Assembly (NCBI GenBank): GCA_025353525.1
Contig: JANXOO010001517.1
Span: 1 to 6,041 of the forward strand
From: Schlesneria sp.
GTDB taxonomy: Bacteria; Planctomycetota; Planctomycetia; Planctomycetales; Planctomycetaceae
Reading direction: 5' to 3'
Length of the DNA stretch: 6,041 bases
Shown piece after piece: positions 1 to 6,041 of this stretch. The notes beneath the pieces are model-generated. The model saw only the letters and a program-made list of their open reading frames with translations. It made no database searches and had not been told where the DNA came from. The position numbers and the translations under genes are program-made. Positions within the stretch are counted from its first letter, which is position 1. Every line of letters begins with the position of its first letter.

Positions 1-3000
1 CTCGTGGCAACGCCGAAGATGAACGATGTCGCCGGAAAGTCGACGCCCGTCGCCAACCAGTTCAATGTCGCCGTCGCGGCTGATGTACCGCCAGGAAACT
101 ACGAAGTTCGCACGATCGGTTTTTATGGTATTAGCAACCCGCGAACTTTTGTCGTTGGCGTTCAAAAGGAATTCAACGAAACTGAACCGAATAACGCGCG
201 CGAGCAAGCCGTCGCTGCCGAATTGAATCAGACCGTCAACGGACGGGTCAACGGAGCGACCGATGTCGACTGGTACAAATTCACCGGAAACGCCGGACAG
301 CGCGTGCTCGTTAATTGCGTGGCCCGGCGGCTGGATTCAAAACTCGACGCCGCGATCGACTTCTACAATTCCCTGGGAAAGCGACTCGATTTCGCTCGAA
401 GGAATCTGGCAAGCCAGGACGCGCTCCTCGATCTGACATTGCCGGCAGACGGACAATACTTCGTCAAAGTTTACGACTTCACCTATGCAGGCGGCGAAGA
501 CTACCCCTACCGCCTGATGTTTTCGACCGGTCCCTTTATCGATTTTGTGATTCCCTCAGCAGGGGTTCCAGGCTCGAATGCTCAGTACACACTTTACGGG
601 CGAAACTTGCCGGGGGGACAACCGTCCGGCATCGTCTCCCACAATCGATCACTCGATAAACTGACGGTCAACATCCCGTTACCTTCGGTCGCAGACACGC
701 TCGATCCGAAACTGGTACTGGAACCCTTTTCGGCAGGAATCGACGCAGTCCCCTATTCTGTCAATTCGCCAACCGGACCTTCGAACGTCGTCATGATCCA
801 GCTCAGCGCGACCGTTCCTGTCCTGGAAGTCGAACCGAACGATAAAGTTTTGCAGGCACAAAAGATCACCATTCCCGTCGAAATTTCGGGACAATTCCAG
901 TCTCGTGGCGATGTCGATTGTTTTCAGTTTGATGTGAAAGCAAAAGAAGCGTTCTGGATCGAAGTGATTGCCCACCGGGCGGGTGCCGCAATCGATCCGG
1001 TGCTTGTGATCGATCAGGTGAAGGCCAATGATAAAGGCGAAGAAACACTGACGCGGATCAGCGCGTTGGACGATGATCCAAGCAACCCTCTGGCGAACCT
1101 GTTCGATACCGTCAACGACGATAACGCCGTCAAATTTGTGGCACCCGCTGATGGCCTCTTTCGTATCACGCTACGCGAACGTTATGGCAATTCGAAGCAG
1201 GATCTCGGAGTTTATCGACTGATCGTCCGCAAGGAATCGCCTGATTTCCGTGTGGCGGCGGTGGCAACGACGCTGATGCCGCCCGGGCAGCGACAGGCCA
1301 TTCCGTCGGGAATCACCCTGCGTCGAGGTGACAATTTTCCAATCCACGTCGTCGCGTTTCGTCGAGACGGGTTCGCCGGTCCGATTACGGTGACCGCCGA
1401 AGGGTTGCCGCCAGGGGTCACCTGTCGCGACGTCAGCATCGGTTCTGCACCGAGTAGCGGAGTGCTGGTCTTCTCGTCAGCCGAAGATGCCCCGGCATGG
1501 GCGGGAACAATTCGACTGGTCTCCAAAGCGAGAATCGACGATCCGGTCGCCCTCGAGGCATTGACTGCTGCCAAAGCGACGGAAAAGGCTGCTGCAGATG
1601 CTTTGGCTGCAGCAGTCACCGGGCTCGTCAAACCGACTGAAGAGCTTGCCAAGGCAAACGAAGCACTCGTCGCCGCGAAGGCAGAACTGGTTGCGATGCC
1701 CGACAACGAAGCGATCAAGAAAAAGGTCGAGGATGCCGGAGCCAAAGTCACGGCAGTGGCGGCCGCTCATCAAACGGCGGCAGGCGCTCGCACGGCCGCC
1801 GAGACAAAACTGAACGAATCAAAGGCCGCAACACAGCAGACAGAAGCCGCAAAAGAAGCGGCCGCGCGCGAGGTGACCCATCCCGCCCGGTATGGAACCG
1901 TCGTCTGGGGCGCACCGCAGCCGAATATCCCCGGTGATGCCCGTGTCGCCCAGTCAATCGAACTGTCGATTATGGACGAACTGTCGCCCTGGCAAATCAC
2001 GACGGACATCCATCGCATCGATGCTAACCATAACCGGCAGATTCTTGTCCCTGTCAAAATTGTGCGGCGCAACGGTTTTGATCAACCAGTCAATATCACC
2101 GTTCAGGGTCAACCCCCGAACGCGCAAGTCGAGAACAAACCGATTGCAAAGGACAAGAGCGATGAACTGTTTCGGTTTTTCGTTCCACCCAATACGCCGG
2201 TCGGAACGTACGTGACATACCTGACCGGACAAGCGGCGGTTTCGTACCGCAAGAATCCGGCAAAAGCAGATCGGATGAAGGCCGAATTCACGGCGGCTGA
2301 ACAGGTTGCCAATGCCGCCGGTGAATTGCTGAAGACTGCTACCACGACGAAAGATGCCGCCGTCAAAAAGGCCGCAGACGATGCCGCAAACTTCAAAAAA
2401 CTGACGGAAGCGAAACAACAGTCGGATAAAGCGTTGGCCGATGCACTCACCAATGAAAAGGCGGCAACGGAAGGACTGAAGGCTGCCGCAGACAATGCGG
2501 ACCTCAAGGCAGTGGCGGAAAAAAAGTTAGCCGACGCTTTGGCGGCAACAAAGGGAGCCACCGATGCGCAAGTTAATGCAGAGAAGTCCCGCGTCGATGC
2601 GGAATCAGCGGCGAAACAGGCAGACGATGCGAAAAACAAATCGGAAGCGGAACTGAAAACCGCCGACGACAAGAACAAGGCCGCGATTGCAGAAAAAACG
2701 GCAGCCGATCAGCGATTTAAAGCAGCCGACAATTATGCCAAAGCGGCCAACATCAACTTCCATCCGTCGACAACGCCAATCGTCATTACAGTGAAACAGG
2801 CTCCTTGTACATTGACCGCGAATCCTTCGGACGGCGGCAACATCAAGATCGGGGCGAAAATCGACATCAAATGCGACATCAAGCGGCAAAACGGCTTTAC
2901 CGGTCCGGTCACATTGTCCCTGCCCCTCCCTGCAAACGTTGTAGGTATTAAAGCAGAACCGGTCACAATCCCAATTGATCAAACGGGTGCCACGTTGTCC

Positions 3001-3120
3001 GTGGAAGCGGCAGCCGATGCACCTGAAGCACAGCTCGCCAATATGGTTGTGCGCGCTACCTCGCAATTTGAGGGTGAGGCTGCGGTCGACCAACCGGTGA
3101 CACTGAAAGTAGTGAAATGA
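1..3120 (+). CDS. Large PPC-domain / Ig-like repeat protein with two coiled-coil insertions (5' end missing)
   Basis: Probable exported, non-enzymatic adhesion or scaffold protein; its molecular function is unknown. The frame is open to the left edge, and the first visible residues already lie inside a beta-rich domain (DVPPGNYEVR, then SNPRTFVVG). The GTG at 4 is therefore not a believable start, and the signal peptide must lie upstream. Counting that GTG as residue 1, I see PPC domain 1 at about 57-173 (ETEPNN, DVDWYKF, GQYFVKVYD), an IPT/TIG-like stretch at about 175-265, and PPC domain 2 at about 274-409 (EVEPND, GDVDCFQF, GLFRITL). Three Ig-like repeats follow, marked by RRDGFAGPI (453-461), RRNGFDQPV (688-696) and KRQNGFTGPV (960-969). 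Coiled coils at about 515-622 and 753-915 interrupt repeats 1 and 2. No catalytic motif is evident. PPC domains are known as secreted beta-sandwich modules. The TGA stop overlaps the ATG of the next gene, which suggests one operon. The domain calls are by eye; the reading frame is certain. Confidence 0.95.
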   Translation, partial: LVATPKMNDVAGKSTPVANQFNVAVAADVPPGNYEVRTIGFYGISNPRTFVVGVQKEFNETEPNNAREQAVAAELNQTVNGRVNGATDVDWYKFTGNAGQRVLVNCVARRLDSKLDAAIDFYNSLGKRLDFARRNLASQDALLDLTLPADGQYFVKVYDFTYAGGEDYPYRLMFSTGPFIDFVIPSAGVPGSNAQYTLYGRNLPGGQPSGIVSHNRSLDKLTVNIPLPSVADTLDPKLVLEPFSAGIDAVPYSVNSPTGPSNVVMIQLSATVPVLEVEPNDKVLQAQKITIPVEISGQFQSRGDVDCFQFDVKAKEAFWIEVIAHRAGAAIDPVLVIDQVKANDKGEETLTRISALDDDPSNPLANLFDTVNDDNAVKFVAPADGLFRITLRERYGNSKQDLGVYRLIVRKESPDFRVAAVATTLMPPGQRQAIPSGITLRRGDNFPIHVVAFRRDGFAGPITVTAEGLPPGVTCRDVSIGSAPSSGVLVFSSAEDAPAWAGTIRLVSKARIDDPVALEALTAAKATEKAAADALAAAVTGLVKPTEELAKANEALVAAKAELVAMPDNEAIKKKVEDAGAKVTAVAAAHQTAAGARTAAETKLNESKAATQQTEAAKEAAAREVTHPARYGTVVWGAPQPNIPGDARVAQSIELSIMDELSPWQITTDIHRIDANHNRQILVPVKIVRRNGFDQPVNITVQGQPPNAQVENKPIAKDKSDELFRFFVPPNTPVGTYVTYLTGQAAVSYRKNPAKADRMKAEFTAAEQVANAAGELLKTATTTKDAAVKKAADDAANFKKLTEAKQQSDKALADALTNEKAATEGLKAAADNADLKAVAEKKLADALAATKGATDAQVNAEKSRVDAESAAKQADDAKNKSEAELKTADDKNKAAIAEKTAADQRFKAADNYAKAANINFHPSTTPIVITVKQAPCTLTANPSDGGNIKIGAKIDIKCDIKRQNGFTGPVTLSLPLPANVVGIKAEPVTIPIDQTGATLSVEAAADAPEAQLANMVVRATSQFEGEAAVDQPVTLKVVK
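1546..1869 (+). other. Coiled-coil insertion 1 (PPC/Ig-like protein, residues about 515-622)
   Basis: This stretch is almost entirely Ala, Lys, Glu, Thr, Asp and Gln, with no aromatic residue and few glycines, between strands of an Ig-like domain (RLVSKARID before, REVTHPARYGTVVW after). A break around PDNEA (566-570) and a short Gly-containing segment could be turns, so a helical hairpin is plausible. It contains the motif KAELVAMPDNEAIKKK (559-574), which resembles one in the coil of the downstream protein. Boundaries are estimated by eye. Confidence 0.8.
2260..2748 (+). other. Coiled-coil insertion 2 (PPC/Ig-like protein, residues about 753-915)
   Basis: About 160 residues of Ala/Lys/Asp/Glu-rich helical sequence (for example AAKQADDAKNKSEAELKTAD) lie between the Ig-like strand ending VSYRKNP and the strand region NINFHPSTTPIVITV. 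It is longer than insertion 1 and shows the same composition. A likely turn lies near AAADNADLKAVAEKK, which would divide it into two antiparallel helices. Codon usage and frame continue smoothly across it. Confidence 0.8.
3117..3120 (+). other. ATGA stop/start overlap
   Basis: The A of the last lysine codon plus the TGA stop of the first gene form ATGA, and this ATG is in frame with the cytochrome/WD40 gene. Such overlaps usually mean translational coupling by ribosome re-initiation. The bases upstream (CTGAAAGTAGTGAA) hold only a weak purine stretch and no GGAGG-like site, which is compatible with coupling. The start remains open because ATG 3228 gives a more usual signal peptide. Confidence 0.6.
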
Positions 3121-6041
3121 GAAATTACGAACGCATTTCCAATCGATCGGCAAATTTGATCCCGGACGACTTCGGCGATCGCCGTGGAACTCATGCACGC
3201 CAGCAGCCGTTCTCAAACCGCCAAAACATGTCAGACCGTCCGAAAGCAACCGGCCTTGACAGGACAGGTCATCCGTTATGTATCTCCAGCGTCGTGACGT
3301 TGATTCTGACATCAATTTGTGTCGCTTGCGTGTCCGCGCAGGAGGCCGCTAAACCCCCAAAGATCGAACCCGTCGCTGCCAACCTTGGACGGTTGGTCGA
3401 CTTTGAACGGGATATCCAACCGATTCTCGACGAAAAATGCGTTGCCTGCCACAACGTGGCGATCGCTGAAAGCAAGCTGGTCCTGGAAGATGTCCCGGCA
3501 ATCCTGAAAGGTGGCAAACGCGGAACGGCGGTCGTGCCGAAAGATGTCGAAAAAAGTCTGATCTATCAGGTGGCCTCGCGCGCTGTCGCCCCGGCGATGC
3601 CGCCGCTGCCGAATAAAGCGTCTGCCTCGGCTGTCACACCACAAGAACTCGGCCTGTTGAAAAAATGGATTGAAGAAGGAGCCTCTGCCGGTTCCGGCGC
3701 GGGACAACACATCGTTCCGTGGCAGGCAATTCCGTCAAATATGCACGCGATTTACAGCGTGGCTCTTTCGACCTGGGGACGATGGGCAGCCTGTGGGCGC
3801 GCGAACCAGATCGATCTGTACGACGTTTCCACCGGCGACTATGTGACCCGACTCCAGGATCCGGCACTACTCGAAATCAAACAGGGCGACAAACCGTTCT
3901 ATCCCCACGGAGCCGCTCATCGTGACTTCGTTCACGCCCTGGCGTTTCATCCCGACGGCAATCTTCTTGCATCGTCAGGTTACCGTGAAGTGAAACTTTG
4001 GCAACGCACGGCCAACCTTCAACTGGCCAATTTTCAGCAAGACCAGTCCGTCACTTCGATCGGTGTTTCACCCGATGGAAAATGGCTGGCAATGGGGCGT
4101 GCTGACAACTCCATCGCCGTTCAAAATCTGAGCGATCCCAACGGAAAAAGATTGTTCGCGGGGCATGCGGGCCCCGTAACGGCAGTGCAGTTTTCTGCCG
4201 ATTCGAAAAAACTCTTCAGCGGTTCAAAGGACAAGACACTCAGGCAATGGACCGTGGCTGATGGTCAACAATCCGGTCAGCTTGAAACGCCCCATGAAGT
4301 GACCTGCCTGACGTTGAATTCAGATGGAACCCGGATTTTTTCCGGGCATGCAGGCGATCATTTCATTCGCGGCTGGTCCCTTCCCTTTGAAGCACCGAAG
4401 CCTGCCGAAGGAGATAAACCGGCTGAACCCGTCAAACCGGTTGTTGAAATGAAGGGCCACGGAGCCGCCGTAGCTGCGGTTGCCTTGCTCGTTCCCGCCG
4501 GAACACAGATCGTGAGTGCCAGTGCCGATGCGACATGGCGCGTGTGGGAAATTGCCAACGGAAATCAGGTACGAGCCCAAAACCACGGTGCGGCCATCAC
4601 CGCACTTTCCGTAAAAAACGATGGGCAGCTCCTTGTCACTGCTGGCGCCAACAACATGGCCCGACTTTGGAAAATCGACGGGAATCCAGTGGCAGAGCTG
4701 AAAGGCAACATCGCGGCACAGCGCAACATATTCAAGCTGACCGATGATGATCTGGTGGCAAAATCGCGAGTTCAGATTGCTGATGCCAGCTTCAAAGCTT
4801 CTGAAAAGAATTTCACAGAGCGGGAAGAGGCGACCAAAAAGAGCATCGAACAGAAAACCGCGATGGAAAAGACTCTGGCTGAGGCGAAGCCGAAAGAACA
4901 AACGGCGATCGCAGCTGTCGTCGCCGCGAAAGCCGAATTGGCGGCAAAAGCTGACGACGAAGCCCTGAAGAAAAAAACGACCGAAGCCGAAGCCGCCGCG
5001 GCCAAAGAAACCGAAGCTGTGAAAAAGGCACAAGAAGCCTTCGATGCCGCCGCGAAAGCCGTCGTGCAATCGGAAAAGGGGCAGCAGACAGCCGACGAGC
5101 AACAGAAACAAATCAAAATCTCGCTCGATCGGGAAACGGAACTCGCCAAACAGGCTGAAGCGGCCATCAATCAGGCAAAGGCCGAACTTCCTGCGCTCGA
5201 CGGCAAGCCCGTGAAAGCGGTGACTTATGTCGCTGATGGCAAACTGATCGCCACCGCCGGAGACGATGGAACAATCCGATTGTGGAGCGGCACGACTGGC
5301 AATCCTCTCGAAGAAATGTCCGGACTCATGTCGTCCGTCGGACTGCTTGCCTCGGGCCCGAACCGGATGCTGGTCGCCGCTGCAGAGAATAAACAGGTCG
5401 TTGCGTGGGATTCAAATCCGGAATGGAAACTGGCGGCGACGCTCGGCCCTGCCCCGGAAAACAGACTCGACCTTGCGAAATCCCTGTTTTCCAACCGCGT
5501 CCTGTCGCTTGCGTTCAGCCCGAACGGGCAATTCCTTGCCACAGGCGGCGGCGAACCGTCACGTAGCGGCGAGTTGATGCTGTGGAACGTCGAGACCCGC
5601 ACGATGGCACGTCAGATCCCTGACGCACACAGCGACACCGTCTTTGGCCTCGACTTCTCGCGAGACGGGAAGTATCTGGTCTCGGGAGGCGCTGACAAGT
5701 TCGTCAAACAATTTGAAGTTGAGACCGGGAAACTGATCCGGTCGTACGAAGGACACACGCATCATGTATTGGGGGTGAGCTGGAAAGGCGATAGCAGCCG
5801 CATTGCGAGTGCCGGAGCCGACAACACGATCAAGGTGTGGAACGTCGAGACGGGCGAACAGCACCGCACCATCCAGAATTATACAAAGCAGGTCACATCG
5901 ATCCGGTACATCGGTGCCAGCGATAATCTGATCAGTGGCAGCGGCGACAAGACAGTCAAGATGCACCGCTCGAATGACGGTGGCAACTATCGCAATTTCG
6001 CCGGTTCCGTCGACTTCGTCTATTCAGTCGCCGTGACGCGC
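3117..6041 (+). CDS. Planctomycete-type cytochrome c / WD40 double-propeller protein with central coiled coil (3' end missing)
   Basis: Likely exported monohaem cytochrome fused to beta-propellers. The frame runs 975 codons from ATG 3117 to the window edge with no stop, so the C-terminus is missing. Numbering from that ATG, a hydrophobic segment at 56-74 ends in VSA before QEAA and fits a signal peptidase I site. A planctomycete cytochrome c domain (PSCyt1-like) follows at about 97-188: FERDIQPIL, haem motif CVACH (C108, C111, H112), and M161 in AMPPLP as the likely distal ligand. Seven WD40 blades cover 210-520 (for example FHPDGNLLASSG, GSKDKTLRQW). A coiled coil spans about 548-691. A second propeller covers 696-975 (GDDGTIRLW, SPNGQFLATGG, GADNTIKVWNV), and its seventh blade is cut by the edge. 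The propellers probably bind protein or polymer partners, and the haem suggests electron transfer; both roles are inferred. The ATGA overlap with the preceding gene suggests translational coupling. No strong Shine-Dalgarno precedes either ATG 3117 or the alternative ATG 3228. Confidence 0.95.
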   Translation, partial: MRNYERISNRSANLIPDDFGDRRGTHARQQPFSNRQNMSDRPKATGLDRTGHPLCISSVVTLILTSICVACVSAQEAAKPPKIEPVAANLGRLVDFERDIQPILDEKCVACHNVAIAESKLVLEDVPAILKGGKRGTAVVPKDVEKSLIYQVASRAVAPAMPPLPNKASASAVTPQELGLLKKWIEEGASAGSGAGQHIVPWQAIPSNMHAIYSVALSTWGRWAACGRANQIDLYDVSTGDYVTRLQDPALLEIKQGDKPFYPHGAAHRDFVHALAFHPDGNLLASSGYREVKLWQRTANLQLANFQQDQSVTSIGVSPDGKWLAMGRADNSIAVQNLSDPNGKRLFAGHAGPVTAVQFSADSKKLFSGSKDKTLRQWTVADGQQSGQLETPHEVTCLTLNSDGTRIFSGHAGDHFIRGWSLPFEAPKPAEGDKPAEPVKPVVEMKGHGAAVAAVALLVPAGTQIVSASADATWRVWEIANGNQVRAQNHGAAITALSVKNDGQLLVTAGANNMARLWKIDGNPVAELKGNIAAQRNIFKLTDDDLVAKSRVQIADASFKASEKNFTEREEATKKSIEQKTAMEKTLAEAKPKEQTAIAAVVAAKAELAAKADDEALKKKTTEAEAAAAKETEAVKKAQEAFDAAAKAVVQSEKGQQTADEQQKQIKISLDRETELAKQAEAAINQAKAELPALDGKPVKAVTYVADGKLIATAGDDGTIRLWSGTTGNPLEEMSGLMSSVGLLASGPNRMLVAAAENKQVVAWDSNPEWKLAATLGPAPENRLDLAKSLFSNRVLSLAFSPNGQFLATGGGEPSRSGELMLWNVETRTMARQIPDAHSDTVFGLDFSRDGKYLVSGGADKFVKQFEVETGKLIRSYEGHTHHVLGVSWKGDSSRIASAGADNTIKVWNVETGEQHRTIQNYTKQVTSIRYIGASDNLISGSGDKTVKMHRSNDGGNYRNFAGSVDFVYSVAVTR
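3228..3338 (+). other. Signal peptide region, measured from the alternative start ATG 3228
   Basis: From ATG 3228 the protein begins with a short basic and polar n-region (MSDRPKATGLDRTGHP), then a hydrophobic core (ISSVVTLILTSICVACVSA) and a plausible cleavage site after VSA at 3338. From ATG 3117 the same core is preceded by 55 residues, which is long for a standard n-region. This argues for 3228. The ATGA overlap at 3117 and the uninterrupted frame argue for 3117. Neither start has a clear ribosome-binding site. A lipoprotein signal is not convincing: the cysteines in the core lack a good lipobox. Confidence 0.65.
3402..3680 (+). other. Planctomycete-type cytochrome c domain (single haem site)
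   Basis: The domain opens with FERDIQPIL and carries one CxxCH haem-attachment motif at 3438-3452 (C108, C111, H112). About 50 residues later a methionine in AMPPLP (codon at 3597, M161) sits where the MPP motif of this family supplies the sixth iron ligand. The domain closes with an amphipathic helix, LGLLKKWIEEGA. Covalent haem attachment takes place outside the cytoplasm, which agrees with the signal peptide just upstream. Confidence 0.88.
3744..4676 (+). repeat. First WD40 propeller, seven blades (protein level)
   Basis: Seven WD40-type units can be laid out at residues 210-237, 268-296, 310-338, 349-380, 392-422, 447-479 and 489-520. Diagnostic parts are the inner strand plus DG turn (HPDGNLLASSG, SPDGKWLAMG, NSDGTRIFSG), the GH pairs (GHAGPV, GHGAAV), and terminal W-containing strands (VKLWQ, LRQWTV, WRVWEI, ARLWKI). 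Blade 1 is degenerate. A proline-rich linker (about 423-446) separates blades 5 and 6. Seven units is the usual number for one closed propeller. Confidence 0.8.
4758..5189 (+). other. Coiled-coil segment between the two propellers (cytochrome/WD40 protein, residues about 548-691)
   Basis: About 145 residues rich in Ala, Lys, Glu and Gln join propeller 1 to propeller 2. It begins after the hydrophobic strand-like piece AAQRNIFKLTDDDL and ends at AELPALDGKP. It contains KAELAAKADDEALKKK (605-620), similar in sequence and position in the coil to the motif in the upstream protein. The only obvious helix breakers are AKPKEQ near the start and the PALDG exit, so a long rod or hairpin is likely. Confidence 0.8.
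5202..6041 (+). repeat. Second WD40 propeller, six full blades plus a truncated seventh (protein level)
   Basis: Blades fall at residues 696-725, 735-766, 793-825, 837-868, 879-910 and 921-952, and a seventh begins at 963 (GSVDFVYSVAV) just before the edge. The repeats here are closer to consensus than in the first propeller: GDDGTIRLW, SPNGQFLATGG, SRDGKYLVSGGAD, GADNTIKVWNV and GSGDKTVKM. The second blade (GLLASGPNRMLVAAAENKQVVAW) is the most degenerate. The count implies that only about 20-30 residues of this propeller, plus any tail, lie beyond the window. Confidence 0.8.

Noticed and set aside
4..6. GTG as the start codon of the first gene
   Set aside because: The frame is open through the preceding codon to the window edge, no ribosome-binding site can be seen, and the protein would begin in the middle of a beta-rich domain without a signal peptide.
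1546..1869. Coil-encoding DNA as a tandem DNA repeat or inserted mobile element
   Set aside because: There are no direct or inverted terminal repeats and no regular period at the nucleotide level. The similarity is mainly in amino-acid composition and the reading frame is kept throughout.
2109..2678. Minus-strand Ala/Ser/Phe-rich frame (189 codons), and a similar one at 1212-1751
   Set aside because: These are the reverse complement of the Ala/Lys/Glu coil codons, which read as Ala/Ser/Phe on the other strand. The apparent hydrophobicity is an artefact and not a membrane protein.
3256..3282. TTGACA followed by TATGTA resembling a sigma-70 promoter
   Set aside because: The spacer is only about 15 bases, and the site lies within the signal peptide codons of the second gene with no gene start downstream, so chance is the better explanation.
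2605..3315. Minus-strand open frame of 236 codons crossing the gene junction
   Set aside because: It is antisense to coil 2, the third Ig-like repeat and the signal peptide region. Its product is Arg/Cys/Phe-rich with no domain, and there is no start context.
3315..3329. Possible lipoprotein signal around the cysteines at 3318 and 3327
   Set aside because: The residues before each cysteine (LTSI and ICVA) do not match a good lipobox, whereas VSA followed by Gln a few residues later is a standard signal peptidase I site.
4320..5111. Minus-strand open frame of 263 codons
   Set aside because: It lies wholly opposite the WD40/coil coding region. Its product is a Phe/Arg/Gly-rich composition artefact with no recognisable domain, while the plus strand has clear WD40 repeats.

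Overview
The window looks like planctomycete chromosomal DNA of moderate GC content. It is filled by two plus-strand genes that overlap by four bases. The evidence for a planctomycete is the protein content. One gene is a large secreted-type protein with pre-peptidase C-terminal (PPC) domains and Ig-like domains. The other is a planctomycete-type cytochrome c fused to WD40 repeats. This pairing is typical of the Planctomycetes/PVC group, but the genus cannot be fixed from the sequence.

Layout: positions 1-3120 hold the 3' part of the first gene, whose true start lies upstream of the window. It encodes two PPC domains followed by three related Ig-like domains. The first two Ig-like domains each have a long Ala/Lys/Glu-rich coiled-coil segment inserted in what looks like the same loop. 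The second gene starts at 3117 (ATGA overlap) or possibly at 3228, and is still open at the right edge (6041). It encodes a signal peptide, a single-haem c-type cytochrome domain (CxxCH), seven WD40 blades, a coiled-coil segment, and a second set of WD40 blades that reaches the start of a seventh when the window ends. There is no intergenic region, RNA gene, mobile element, CRISPR array or convincing promoter or terminator.

How they may work together: both proteins appear to be exported and are probably co-translated. They share an unusual coiled-coil element with a similar local sequence motif. The inference is that they form one extracytoplasmic assembly in which the coils mediate contact or act as rigid spacers, with the haem domain supplying an electron-transfer function. 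The substrate and partner proteins are not visible here. Planctomycete genes of this kind often lie near DUF1549/DUF1553 or DUF1501 genes, and the flanks should be checked for these.
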